Shown here: one piece after another, positions 23,731-36,900 of the stretch
Layout: each line of letters begins with the position of its first letter
How positions within the stretch are numbered: the stretch's first letter is position 1
Source: Amphibalanus amphitrite
Taxonomy: Eukaryota; Arthropoda; Thecostraca; Balanomorpha; Balanidae
Reading direction: 5' to 3'
DNA: 64,000 nucleotides
Assembly (NCBI RefSeq): GCF_019059575.1
Contig: NW_024881564.1
Span: forward strand, 496,001 to 560,000
The notes under the pieces: generated by a model
Databases searched by the model: none
Told to the model about the DNA's origin: nothing
Seen by the model: only the letters and a program-made list of their open reading frames with translations
Translations under genes and position numbers: made by a program

Positions 23731-26219
23731 CAGGGGCGGCGGATTCGGGGGGGGGCAGGGGGGGCAGCTGCCCCCCCTGGCAAACTCGTGGGGGGGCAAA
23801 AGTATCTTTTTGCCCCCCCCCCATAATTTGTGACAAAGCTTAGACAAGAAACCATGTACCTGATTATTCTGTTCGATCATCTGAAGATGTAACCAGATGC
23901 CCATATACTTTATCATACGTTGCCTTTCTTAAATGGCAAGCGTTCACGTTCAATTAAAGTTTTCCTCTCTTCAACCTAGTTTTGGAGGCATTATAAGCGT
24001 CAACGTGACGCAGTGGAAACCCAGACCTTCAGTGACCGCTTACAGGGGCGACGGATACGGGGTGGCAGAGGAGGCATCGTTCCCTAAGAAACTTTTGGAG
24101 GAGGGGCAAACGTATATTCTTGCCCGTCCATAATTTGTGCCCTAAACATGAGGAAAATTTCCATAACATGATATTGTAGCTATGCGCTCCTACAGTTTGT
24201 CCAACGGTGCCTTTTGAAATATGTGTAAATGCTAAACATTTCCGCTTTGTATCATTTTGTTTTTGTCTTTTCAGATTCGATTTATAGATGTGTGCAAGAG
24301 ACGCAACTCATACCTTCAGTGGTCGTTTGCCTCTATTTTGTACCTACATAAATGCCAAATCGCAAGCGAGCGGAGTCGGAAGGGCTAGCCATTCGCTTGC
24401 GGGTAGTTAGGCCTGATGAGCGCTCATAATAAGCCACTCCCCCATGATTTCTTCGAGCGCAACAGTTTCCAGCGCATAAAATGGTAAACGCCGAGGTCGT
24501 ACACATTGACGACATTGACCAATGCACGGTATGGTATGACACCCAAAGGCCAGTCATCAGAGATCTGTTTGGGCATTCGGAGGCTTGTGTGGGGCCAGTG
24601 TAAAAACTGGATGTTCACAGTTCAGTATCCGCTTTATTTCAGTTTTCACTATTAAAAAAGTAAAAATTAATGTTGGAAACTTTTGAGGGTTAAGGCACTG
24701 ATCATTAGCGGGCCCCCCTCTGTCTAAAGGCTGGCTATAGAATAAAGAGCATCAAACACGAACAGTAGCGGCGGAACACCTTTAATTAAGGGGGGGCTGC
24801 CGACTTTTGGTCCCATTCTTTCCATGCAACGTGCCCTCCCCGTTCCGCCGCCTATGAACACGAAAGCGAAATCTGAGGCATTTTGGAAAAATGAGTATGC
24901 CCCGCAGCGTCCGATAACTACCACCTTCCAGTGCAGTGGGTCAAGCCAACAAGGCCCAAGTCTATAATGTCTAACGATAGCACTAACCTTGTCTCACTTT
25001 TTGTTGAAGTCTGTTCCGAATGGTTTCGGCCACAGACTGGCTGCAGTGAGGTCGTTTGGTATGTGCGACTGTAATTAAAGCCACCTGAGGCACCCTGACA
25101 CCAGGCTGAAGCTGGATTGGAAATGCTTCGTCTTTGCAGATATCACTGGCCGCTGATTCTCGAGTGCCTGAATCGGTAGATGTCGTGGCAAAATTTGGTG
25201 GGATAATTTGGCCCTTACCGCAGTCAGCGCACCCTTAAGCCCTAATAAAGAAACGCCCTACCCAGAGCTTCTGGATTCTCGTTCCAGTCCACCGTTCCTT
25301 CACCCCAGCCCACCGCCACGCTCCCTCACCTCAGCCCTCCGTTCCCAGCTTGACGAGCATTTGGGCCTTAGTTAAGCCTTGCTGTAGGCTAACTATATAA
25401 ACCCATCGAGACAGCCCGTCTCGGTGAGCTTAGTTGGCGAACTACATACTGCCTTGGGGAGGGTTTCTGGCGGATCGCTGTCCCAATATGTTTAGATGCG
25501 ACCGACTGTCTCTGAATGTTTGAGCGGTCCCCTCCAGCTGTGAGCTAGTTTCAGTTGACATCTGTCTCAGAAATACTTTTTAAAGGAAGGTTAAACGGAA
25601 ATCGAACGTAAAATGAACAGAGGAAACGGTAACGAGTTACCTCACTGCTCGGGGTTACATGAGCAGAGTTAATACGCATTACAAACGGACTACAATGGTG
25701 AGCGAATAGGAAAATCCGTTCCTGATACGCATTTACTTGCTCATGTAACCCCGGTAATTGAAGAATAGCGCTTACCTACTTCAAAAGGTTTGTACCCGTT
25801 CTTCAACATCTAATATGCGATCGGGTTATGGCACAACTTTTCCCATTGGAGCTTTTTTCTAATACAGCAATACGAAAAGCGTTACATCGTCCACTGGCGA
25901 ATCCAGGGAGCGGGCATTTAAAGCAAATATTTACTCCCCCTCCCCTGGCCCCTGCATCGCCCGAAATAGACAAAACGTACCTTATGTTTCCTAATAATAA
26001 CACTTTTATCAGGATTATTTTTTTTTTTGCTTTATATGTACTGTTCAGCAGTAGATCCGTAAGGAATCGGAATCCGAGGAGTTTTTGGATTTTGGACACT
26101 TTTTTTTGGGGGGTATGTCCCCTACAGCGTCGAAAACGCCTTTCTGGATCCGCCTATGACATCATCTCGACTGGGATCTTGCCCCCCCCCCCACGCCAAA
26201 ATCGAATCCGCCGCCACTG
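23731..26219. mobile_element. 2.5-kb hAT element (non-coding)
   Basis: Ends CAGGGGCGGCGGATTCG and, inverted, CGAATCCGCCGCCACTG, flanked by a perfect 8-bp duplication GGCACGAG (23723-23730 and 26220-26227). Contains C/G homopolymer runs, a second nested hAT-like MITE (24763-24856) and further CAGGGGCGACGGAT-type sequence at about 24042. No recognisable transposase; the open frame at 25828-26361 has no family motifs. Confidence 0.8.
24763..24856. mobile_element. 94-bp hAT-like MITE
   Basis: CAGTAGCGGCGGAAC at one end and GTTCCGCCGCCTATG at the other, with an exact 8-bp duplication AACACGAA (24755-24762 and 24857-24864). A relative lies at 57846-58009. Confidence 0.78.
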
Positions 26220-26227
26220 GGCACGAG

Positions 26228-27909
26228 CATATGTAGTCATTTTTATTGCTACACAGTGCACATGTTCGCTGACTTTTGAGGCACATACTCAAAGAGCGAG
26301 TTCTGTTTCGGTATTACATGTCAAGCAAGCCGTATGTTGTGATCTCGTCAAAGTCGGATGAGACGCGACATCACACTATACTAACTCATGCTGCAGGTTT
26401 ACCTATTGATTTGCGTCCGGCGGTCACCAAAGTATAGAAGGAAGCAGTTACCGAACGTTTAGGTACTTGTGCTTCTGGCACGGCTCATAAGCCTAAATGG
26501 AGCTAAAGGCACCACGTCTGAGCACGTGTTTATTTTATCATCTTAGTATGTCTACAATAGGTTAGTAGGTGCTTATTTGTCTACAAACATCGAACAGTGA
26601 TCGTATCTGGTAGGTGGCAGCATCCCGTCAATTCATTCGTCTCAATACAGTGCCATCCTTGTCATGAAAGAAGTAGGTACACGCGATCGAATAATGCAGC
26701 CATCACCTCCTCACCCCCCCCCCCCCCCCCCACACCCACATCCAGACCCACACAATAAATGACTGCCCTGCTGCAGGCGCTAAAGAAAGAAGGAAGAAGT
26801 CCATCTCTTTTTAATATTGAAATAAAGTGACTTGTTATAAAGTGAAAGTTTTATGCGATTCATACCCATTTACCTAATATAATTAAATAAATTTTCATTG
26901 ATTGTCTCCATCAATAACTTGTTTAATAATCTACCTAAATTCATTCATAATACGGTTGCTATTCATGACAATATACTTAATCTCATTTCCAGACAGATAA
27001 TTAACTTATGACACCAAACGAAGGCATATTCTCACCGTGGTTGACATGAGCCCGAGAATAGATTAGCGAAAACACCTTTATGTATATTATCAAATGGTTT
27101 ATTAAATCCACACAATAAAGCAATTTCATTTACCCTTAGCTTTGTAGGTATTCGTAGTTTATTATTACCTAATATCTAGGTACTCGTTCTTAGAGATGTG
27201 ATTGCTTTGCATTGGCATAGGTATAAAAAGCTATGCACAGAGTATTGTAATACCAAGTCCTAATCTACCTATGTCTACATTCATTGTTCAAGAATATAAT
27301 GCACAATGTGGCTGAACGTTTCCTCTGGTTACGGCCACTGGCCAGCCACTGCCTACTAAAACAAAAATTAAACGGATAGTAGCGCTTAGAAAATCATAAC
27401 TGATAACCTATTAACGCTTGTTTCCTTTCTAATGACGTTGAACACTTAACACTGGGAGTATCTATGAGTATTGCACATCATCTATTGCGTAATTCACGAA
27501 ACGGTAACTTGTGCTAGCCGTGAAGATTGGTATAAGCGTTATGTTCAGCGCAATGCTGCGTGCATGTTTTTATTTATTTTTTACGTTATTTACGTAGGCA
27601 CTTATCAAGCAGCCTTCACTTATGAGTATCGTGAACAATATCGACAATATCGACGCTATGCTCTGACCCTACATAATGCTCTGAAATGCTATTTGTACGG
27701 CTTGATGGTCATTGTTATCGACATGAAAATTAAGTGGCTCAACAAAACGAACTGCAACCATTCACTGTGACTCCAAGTAGGTAGGTACTCTGTGTTACTG
27801 TCATCGACCGTTGAACTTGTCGCAACACTTATCGCTTCACATTTATCGACCACAGGTCACGTCGTCCCTCTCAATCACTGAGGCAGTCCATCTCTCACGA
27901 TCGACCTCC
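26228..27909. other. AT-rich intergenic region 3' of the carbonic anhydrase
   Basis: No gene supported. A poly-C run lies at about 26715-26731. AATAAA-type signals on the minus strand (TTTATT in the given strand) near 27567-27576 could end the carbonic-anhydrase transcript, but this is not decisive. Confidence 0.4.
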
Positions 27910-30900
27910 CTACGACCCCCACCTTCCTCCATTCACAATCGCCACCAGCTGCGCCACTACCACTGCGATCAGCGGCGAGCAGGGCGGCGCGGCGGCGCTG
28001 CGGCCGCGAACCGCCGCCAATCTGTACTCCTCCTCCTGGTGCTGGTGTGGGTGCTGGTGGCTGCTCGTACCGCTCTCGGTGCTGAGTAGTACGGTACGCC
28101 CGTACCGTCGCTGTGGAGGCCGGTAGTTGGCGCCGATCGGGGCCGGTCCGCCGCGCAGAGAACGGAACAGAGACATCTGAGGGTAGAGGGAGAGGGAATG
28201 GTTGAAAACAGCGCACTTAGACAGAATGGCTGAGGATAACAGGGACTCGAAGTTTAACATAGTTACTTTGTCTCACATAATAGTGAATTATATGCGCTAA
28301 TACGAGCGCAAGCGCAAATAATACCCAGAATGAACTTCAAAGGCACATTCAAAGTCGTTGGTCAATTGAACCAGCGCTGGAAGGCAGACTACCGCCGAAT
28401 ACCAACCACTGGAAGGTAAACTGTACCGCCGAACAGCCACTGAAAGGCAGACTGTGCCAGGCACGTAGCTAGGATTTGGCCAAGGGAGGGGCGGAGGAAT
28501 CCCGGGGGCCTCCTTTCTACAGAGGGCCTCCTCCCTAAAGGGCCGGGCCTCCTTTCTACAGAGGGTTTCATGCCTACATAATTACATATACAACATAATG
28601 CAGACTTTTGTTCAGCTTTCATATGGCCAGCGCACTGGTATGTTTCTTTATTCTTACTGCTGTCGCGGTAAGAGACATACGCATATCACAAGTCTCCGAG
28701 TGGCATGGTAACTGGCAAAAAAAAAAAACTCGGGCGCCGGCGGCGGCCGGACCGCAGCAGGAGGGGGAGGATCTGCGAGGAATGGGTGGATACCGGATGA
28801 CGGTCAGAGTACCTAACACTTAGTGTATTATCATATGTCGTTCAAGCGCTTAACCGTATTCCGGGCGGGCTCTGAAAGACTCTGAATCGGGCGGGGGCCT
28901 TTTTGGCCCCCGTCAGAACTCGAAAAGCACGAATCGTAGCGACAAACGGCAACGGCGTTTGATAGTTCGTTGAACGACTTTCAACTTTTGTAAACAACTT
29001 TTTTGGGTCAGGTCAATATTGAGGTCGCCAGAGGTCATAACAAATAACATGGTTTATAACGACCTACATAGATAGGTCAACTTTAAAATCTGATCTAGGA
29101 AGGTCACGCTGGGTACCAATCGGCGCGTCATGACCAGGCGAACGGTTTGGTACACTAACAACTATTTAGCCCCATCATGTCGTGATTTATTGGCTAAAAA
29201 CTGTTGATGACCTCACCTCACCTCAGATGATCCTTCCCGGTTCCCCTGTCAGTAAATGCCACCTGGGTGCTTACAGATCAGATAATCTGGTTTCAGATAA
29301 TGGTTTCATTAGTAAATTTTCCTAGGTCCAGGTGGTTGCTTCATTTACGCCGTAGATGAAACAAACAATCGATGGATAGGTATATATTAATTTCCCGGTC
29401 AAATAAATTATTATGAGTTGTGCGAAGCATGGCTATGGGAATATCACCACGGTCTGATAAATGGTTTGGGTAATTGCATCCATCGTAAAAATACCAACAC
29501 AGCCACAGAGGGCTTCCTCTCTACAGATTGCCTCTTATCTACAGAGGGCCTCCTCTCTGCTGAGGGTGTCTTTCTCTCCAGAGGGCCTCCTTTACAGAGG
29601 GCATCCTCTCTACAGAGGGCCTCCTCTCTAGTCTCTACAGGGACCTCCTCTCTACAGAGGGCTTCCTATCTATGTAGGGCCTCCTCTCTTCAGAGTCTCG
29701 TCTCTACAAAGGACCTCCTCTATACCGAGGACCTCATCTCTGCAAAGGGCCTCCTCTCTTCAGAGGGCCTTTACTCTACTGAGGGCCTCCTACCTACAGA
29801 GGACCTCCTTTCTACTGAGGGAGTCCTCTTCTACAGAGGGCCTCCTCTCTTCAGACGATCTCCTCTCTACAGAGGGCCTCCTCTCTACAGAGAACCTCCT
29901 TTTTACAGAGTGCCTCTTTTTTACAGAGTGCCTCTTTTTTACAGAGGGCCTCCTTTTTGCAGAGGGCCTCCTCTCTACAGGGGGTCTCCTCTCATAAGGG
30001 GGCCTCCTCTCTACACAGGGCCTCCTACCCACAGAAGGCCTCCTCTCTACTGAGGAGTCAGAGGGGCCCTAGCGGTCAGACACAGACACTAGTGGACGTG
30101 GTTATTCACAGGAGATGAGAAGGCCCCTAGTTGTCACTTGTCAGGCTGGTCAGAGGGCCCTGATTGTTCTGACGTCATTTGTTAGATTCCCGGGTGAATT
30201 TCGTTCGCCTCCGACGTGATTTTGGCCAACGTGAGCCGAAGCCCCACGTTGGATTCAGGCCGAAGAATCCTTTCGGGGGGCCTCCTGAAAACCCCAAGGG
30301 AGGGGCGGGCGCCCCCTCCGCCCCCCCCCCCTTGGCTACGTCCGTGGACTGTGCCGCAAAACCAACCACTGAAAGGTAGACCGTACCGCCGAACACTGCT
30401 GGAAGGTAGACTGTACCGCCAAACACCAACCGCTGCACTGGAAGGTAGGTAGACTGTACCGCCAACAACCACTGGAAGGCATATTGCACTGCAAAACCAA
30501 CCACTGAAAGGTAGGCTGTACTGCTATACACGAGCCACTGAAAGGTAGACTATACCGCCAAACACCAACGTTTGGAAGGTAGACTGTACCGCCTAACACC
30601 AACCACTGGAAGGTAGACTGTACCGCCGAACACTGCTGGAAGGTAGACTGTACCGCCAACAACCACTGGAAGGCAGACTGTACAACCAACCACTACTGTA
30701 CTGCAAAACCAACCACTGAAAGGTAGGCTGTACTGCTATACACGAGCCACTGAAAGATAGACTGTACCGCCAAACACCAACCACTGAAAGGTAGACTGTA
30801 CCGCCGAACACCGCACTTATCGCTGGAAAGAGCGGCGTGTCCGCACTTTCCCTGGGTCCATGTGACTTCACCTCTCACCTCACCTCAGTTCACCTCTCAC

Positions 30901-33900
30901 CTCACCTCGGTTCACCTCTCACCCCAGTCCCCAGTTCACCTCACCTGGCTGGCCGAGACGCGCAGAGTTTGTGTGAAGACGGTCCAGGTGACCGCCTGGT
31001 GGCATCCGGGGGTGGTCAGCGAGCCGCGGTACCGGAAAAACTCTCCGGTGTTCCACGGCAGCAGGCGCGCCAGTCGCGGCGGACGGAGCACCGCGGTCGC
31101 GGCGCCGCCTGCCGTGATGTTCTGCAGGGCCGACTCCAGACTCCGCAGAGCCAAACCCTTCCAGTCGCCGACCTGTCGGTAGCCCAGCGGGAAGTTTAGT
31201 GGGTACCTACAGGTGTTGGGTGCGATGGTGATCACTGATCTACCTACTGGCCGCTATTTATGGTAACTCAAGCTGATCGCAACCCTTGTACCTAGAAATA
31301 AACGCTGGAAGATAATTAGCTTCAAAATATATTATCTTTCTGATAAGATGTATTTCAAAGCCCAAAGGTAACAACAATGTTGAAACTCGAACTTATCTGA
31401 CAGTGCCAAACGTTGGAAAAATGTTCCGTACCCGCCCCCCCCCCCCCTCCCTTCTCGGTCGGCGCGTATGTAGAAAACCAATAGGTCCGGCGAGGGTTAA
31501 ATATCTCCCAAATCACACAAGTTGTAAGTACCAGATATCCTTGAAATTAACAATGAGGAAAAAGGTTAACATTTATTCGCTTGTATCATGCTTGTACAGG
31601 GTGGGCCAAAAAAAGTGTGTCACTTTTCAGCGGCTATTTCTCGAAAGTGGTAAGAGATACCAAAACGAAACTTTCACAACTTAATGAAAATCGTTTGACA
31701 AATTATATGATACCCATTTTATGAAAAAGTCTTAGTCGAACTGATGTTGCCATCACCATTTCAAAAATGGGATATGTGCGTCTTTTATGTTTGCGCATGT
31801 GCTCGAAGTGGGCACCGCCAAGCTGAAGGCCATCTGAACGCGCTCCGGAAGCTGACGCCCACCTCTCCGCGGTATCTGCTGTCACTTCACGCACGTATGT
31901 ACTGCTCGACGCTGACACGCAGCTCCTCCAGGCTACCGGGTTTGTTGTGGTAGACGCTGTCGCTGTCCTTGCAGGCTCCCCAAAACCAGTAGTCCAGCGG
32001 GTTGAGGTCAGGTCTGTGAGGAACCCACTGCTTTTCGCTTCCCTTGGTGATCACGCTACAAGCTTTGTTCATGCAAGATGTAGCGCCACCGCACACGGCC
32101 CGAGAGACACTGCAGCTGCTCCAAGAGCTCTTCGGTTGCCGCGTGATCTCCAAGGGAAGCGAAAAGCAGTGGGCTCCTCACAGTCCTGACCTCAACCCGC
32201 TGGACTACTGGTTTTGGGGAGCCTGCAAGGACAGCGACAGCGTCTACCACAACAAACCCGGTAGCCTGGAGGAGCTGCGTGTCAGCGTCGAGCAGTACGT
32301 GCGTGAAGTGACAGCAGACACCGCGGAGAGGTGGGCGTCAGCTTCCGGAGCGCGTTCAGATGGCCTTCAGCTTGGCGGTGCCCACTTCGAGCACATGCGC
32401 AAATAAAGAGACGCACAGATCCGGTTTTTTAATACGATGATGGCAACGTCAGCTCGATCGAAATTTTTCCATAAAATTGGTATCATATAATTTGTCAAAC
32501 GATTTTCTTTAAGTTGTGAAAGTTTCTTTTTCGTATCTCTTACCACTTTCGAGAAATTACTGCTGAAAAGTGACACACTTTTTTTGGCCCACCCTGTATT
32601 ATGTATGCTCCTTGTTCAAGCACTAAACAGATTAAGAAATCTCCCAAATTAATCAGAAAAGGACATTTGTGTACGACCTTATTGAGACGTGGCGTAAAGA
32701 ATACGTCTTGCCCAGATAAACTTGCATTCTTTGATTGCAAAGTCAAGTCAATATCCCGTATTGGATGACAAAGATGACAAAACCTGCTGCTTGCGAGTCT
32801 CTGTCATGTATCAGCCATCTAATGTTATGCCAGGTCACTGCATATGCTTGCGGCAGAAATTTGGGCTCTTGGCTGCCTCTCATCTGATCAAAGCAATGTA
32901 GGTACTCGACTGTATGTCATTTTCTATTGATTTATTATCGAAGCGTAAGTGAAGATTCCAAAGCTCATCTTCGCAGCGGCCTATGCATGTGACATTTTTT
33001 CACTGAAACCGACCCGACCTGGCAGCTGGCACGGCCGTACTCGCTCACTGAAACTGAGCATGAGCTCATCTTCATATGATAATTTCAAACCAACACCGGT
33101 CTATTTTTAGTGGCTAGGGTGACACTGCAGCTGTCGATCTGATTATCCTGAGGCGATGGTGGAGGACAGGGAGGGGCACACACTGGTGAGCCGCATACCG
33201 ATGGTCCTCTGACCTTCCAGACGATGGAGCGGCCCGTGCCTTCTGCCACGACCAGTGATGAATGCCGCTCTGATACGGGCGATACGGCGTCCGATGGCCT
33301 TACAGTGAGGGACGGGCAACGTCCGTATAGACATCAGACTCTCTCTGGGAGTCCCGCTGTAGGATAGAAGGCAGGAGCCTCACCACACTTCAAAGGTCAG
33401 AATTTAGAGGCCTTGTCCGAGGACAGGATTCAGGTTCCTCCCATTGAACTGGGAATGGGCTCCGCCAAATAACTCAATTTATAGGAGCCCGGGTAAAAAA
33501 AGCAGTTCCTCACTGTGTTTCCCTGTGGGAGATTTAAGAATTCCTGCAGTACCCAGACTTCAGACTTGTTGGCTGCAATATGTTGCAGGTCCTTTTTCGA
33601 CGTTTTAGTTACAGCCTACAGGTGATTTTCTCGAATAGTGTCTCATAACTCCCCCATTCACTTACCTCGTACATGACTCCCAGGACGGCGAGCCCGTCGG
33701 GATGTCGGACTGCCGAGCTCACGTTGGCGTATTTTGTGTTCTTGCAAACAATGTGCATTTCCAACGGGTAACTGAAAAAGAATAGAGTTTCACCCGTCTG
33801 CAGTTAAAAGATTTGTTCTTATAATCATTTTCCAGCATTTCAAACGAAGGCTGCTTATTCGTAGCTTAAGCTAAAGGATTATATAATCCTAATTTTGATG

Positions 33901-36900
33901 AATACAAATTACGCCATTTCTTTGACTTAAAATGTTTCTGGGAACCGGTCATCATTGCAAATTGCAATCATTGCAAATCGCAACTGCAATTTATTGCAGT
34001 TGCCTTACCTTTCTCCGTCTATGGTATGCTCCGAGCCCTTGAAGTCATCCTCTCCCCAGTGGAAGTGGAAGTTTATCACCTCGTATTGTCCAGGAAGTCC
34101 ACCATTCTCAATTACTGGCGTCTTCTCCCACGTCATTTTGGCGGTCGCTGAAAGTGGAAACGAACAAGTAATTCGTAAAAAAAAAAATTAACTGGAGGCG
34201 GCAAATGCACACATAATGAGCAGACTATCACGAACAACGATTCATACAACAGTGCTTTGAGTTGGTTGGTATCACTTATGTCATTAAAAGCATTATGGGA
34301 AGGAGAGAAAATCTCAAAGAACCATCGTCTCTGCTCACCGGAGTGATAGTTGTTGGCCAGTGTGAGCGTGAGCGGCGTCTGGTCAAAGTGGCGGAATATG
34401 ATGGGCGGCAGTCGGGTCACCGCTACCCGGTCGGTGACCACGTTAATGGGCGACTGCCGCTGACCGGCACACAGCGGGTAGCCCAGCGTCGGCCACCGGT
34501 CGGGACCTATAGGGAGCAGTCGGAGTTAGAACAGGGCACACAGCAAACAACAATTTTCGAATCCGGGATTCGAATCCCCGTACAGCCCAAATCTTTAACG
34601 AGTTTGCAAAAGATGACTGATGTCATCACTGTCAACCGTGGAAGCCGTATGGCTACCCATTTACGCTGGAGTACGAAAAACATTATCTCACGGTCTACGG
34701 ATAACATAGTAAATATTGGGGCACACAGGAGATACCGGCAGCGTCGGCTTCCAATGTAGACCTACGTGTGTAGCATTAGGATTTAGTACCTGGGGCAGAG
34801 GATTCGGTTGGGCCTACATACAATAATCGGCACTGGAGTCGGAGAGAGTCGAAAAGGCTGCAGGCAGGCGGAGGTAAACACGGGAGTTAGAGCAAACAAA
34901 AGACACATTCGTCAGAGGCAGCACATCAGTTTGAAATTATTATTGTAATATAATTCTTGTTATATTACAATATACATACACTAAAGGTAGGGGAAGCCGG
35001 GGGAAGCCCGGCATAGTAAGCTCTTTTTCATTTTTATTACATACCATACGTGCTGTATAAAATGTTGATATCCTGCTAGCTAGCTAAGTTCATTGGCCGT
35101 GTTTTCCCAAAAATTCGGTTTCGTGGAATAAGTGTAAGGTTGAGAAAATCGAGTTTTAAAAAAGTGCTGATTTTTCTGGGGTAAGCCCGGCATAGGGGTA
35201 ACGCCGGCCACCTCCCCAGCGCTTTACAACGAGTTGATGAAACCATTATGTGTTTTTTAAATATTAACGGAAAGTGAAATATTAAGGTACTGATTAGCTT
35301 TGGACATCTTAGAGTTTATGTCACTACTGGTATTTTAGCTAGCGTCTACTACATATACAGTACAGGTCGATGAAAATCGTGATGCAAAATTGACAAAAAA
35401 TGTGTATTTCAAAATTCCTTAAAATTTATTTTTCTTTTTACCTTAATGCATCATATTGCATATCATTCGACTCGGCTGATGAAGAAGAACACAACGACAC
35501 CATTTTTGAAGCTCTAGCTTCATTGTCTGTCGCGTTATCTGCAAAAACGTAGTTTGACCCTAGTTGACCTTAAGTGACATGACTGGCTTTGTCTATGATA
35601 ACATGTTTATTTTCGAAATTTATCTTTGATCTAGGTGTAAACCAAACCTGCTCAGTACCTATTATCTCATGGAAAACAGTGGTTTAGTGGCATTGCTCTC
35701 GGTTGGGGGTAAGCTTGGCCACTCGCCCGGGGTTACCCCAATGTGCTAATTTTTATTTTAGAGCAGCGATATTCGAAAAAAATGTCATACTTAAGCCAGC
35801 CTGCCTCGTCACCCCTCACTACAAACACTTAAACGGTCCTTACATAACATTCGTATAAATATTAGTGCTGTATGGTATAATATTAACAGTGCAAGATATC
35901 TCACTTTTTAGCTAAAAACCCTTAAAATATCATTTTTGCGCTATAACTTTAACAATATGCAATTTTTGTCAGTCTTAACTTTTTTGCTGGCGTTACCTTA
36001 GCTGCCACGCTGAAAGGACAAACAGTTGAGCATTTTATTGTGAATAATTTAGCCGGAAACGGGGTGGCCGGGCTTCCCCGGCGCCCGGGCTTCCCCCGGC
36101 TTCCCCTATACAGGTGTATTCCCAGCCAGCAATTTCACTCCGGGCCCAAGCAGGCTAAAGTACGGCTTGCCCGAGATTTTAGTCGGGCTAAAGTCGGCTA
36201 GGGCTTGGGCTAAAGTCGGCGTATGACACAAAAACGCCGACTAAAGCCCATGCTCTGCCGGAGGTATGCCCGCTCTGCGAGCTCCGGACAACCGTAGTTA
36301 AACCCTAGTTGAGCGACGATTGGCGGTAGCCCGATGTAAGCCCGACCAAAACGTGACTGGCGTAGAAATGCGCATGCGTGAACAGCCGATCAAGCATGGC
36401 TAAACTCTGGCTTTACTGCAGTTAGCCAAAGGAGACAGCCAGCTTGATCAGCCCGCGCTCCGCCCAAGTTGAGCCTGCTTTGGATGCGCGGGCGGATGAC
36501 GGGCTGAGCTGCAGCTGGCCAGACTGGGGCATAGCTGCGGCATGTCCAAGCTCAGCCCAAGTAAAAAATGCATTGTTTTTTATCTAAGTGGGAAAACCGA
36601 TGCTAAGCCCAAGCTGCCCGACGTTTGCCATAGTTTAGCCCAAGCGAATTGCTGGCTGGGTTACATTTGGAAATCAGACAATATGGCCGTTGAATGACTT
36701 GATCTATTTCCGATTGTATTGTCGGTTTAAATGGAGTGCATATTAAAAAATCTGACATAAAAACGGTGAAAGATAACCAGGTCCGGCATGGATAACGCAA
36801 CCTTTCAGTGTATTTACGTACCTCCTTCTCCGTAATAAGTCCACTGGTCGACTGAAAAAGAGGGTCGTTTTGTTATTACATTATAATATTGATAATATTG

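Noticed and set aside
25828..26361. 177-codon plus-strand frame
   Set aside because: Crosses the end of a hAT element and contains poly-Phe and poly-Pro from homopolymer runs.
29418..30053. 211-codon open frame with repeating SLQRAS/RGPPLYR units
   Set aside because: It is the 18-bp minisatellite read through; the unit length is a multiple of three, which keeps the frame open.
34540..34600. tRNA-like T-arm (GGATTCGAATCCCC)
   Set aside because: No acceptor stem, D-arm or anticodon arm can be built around it; at most an old Pol III B-box or SINE trace.
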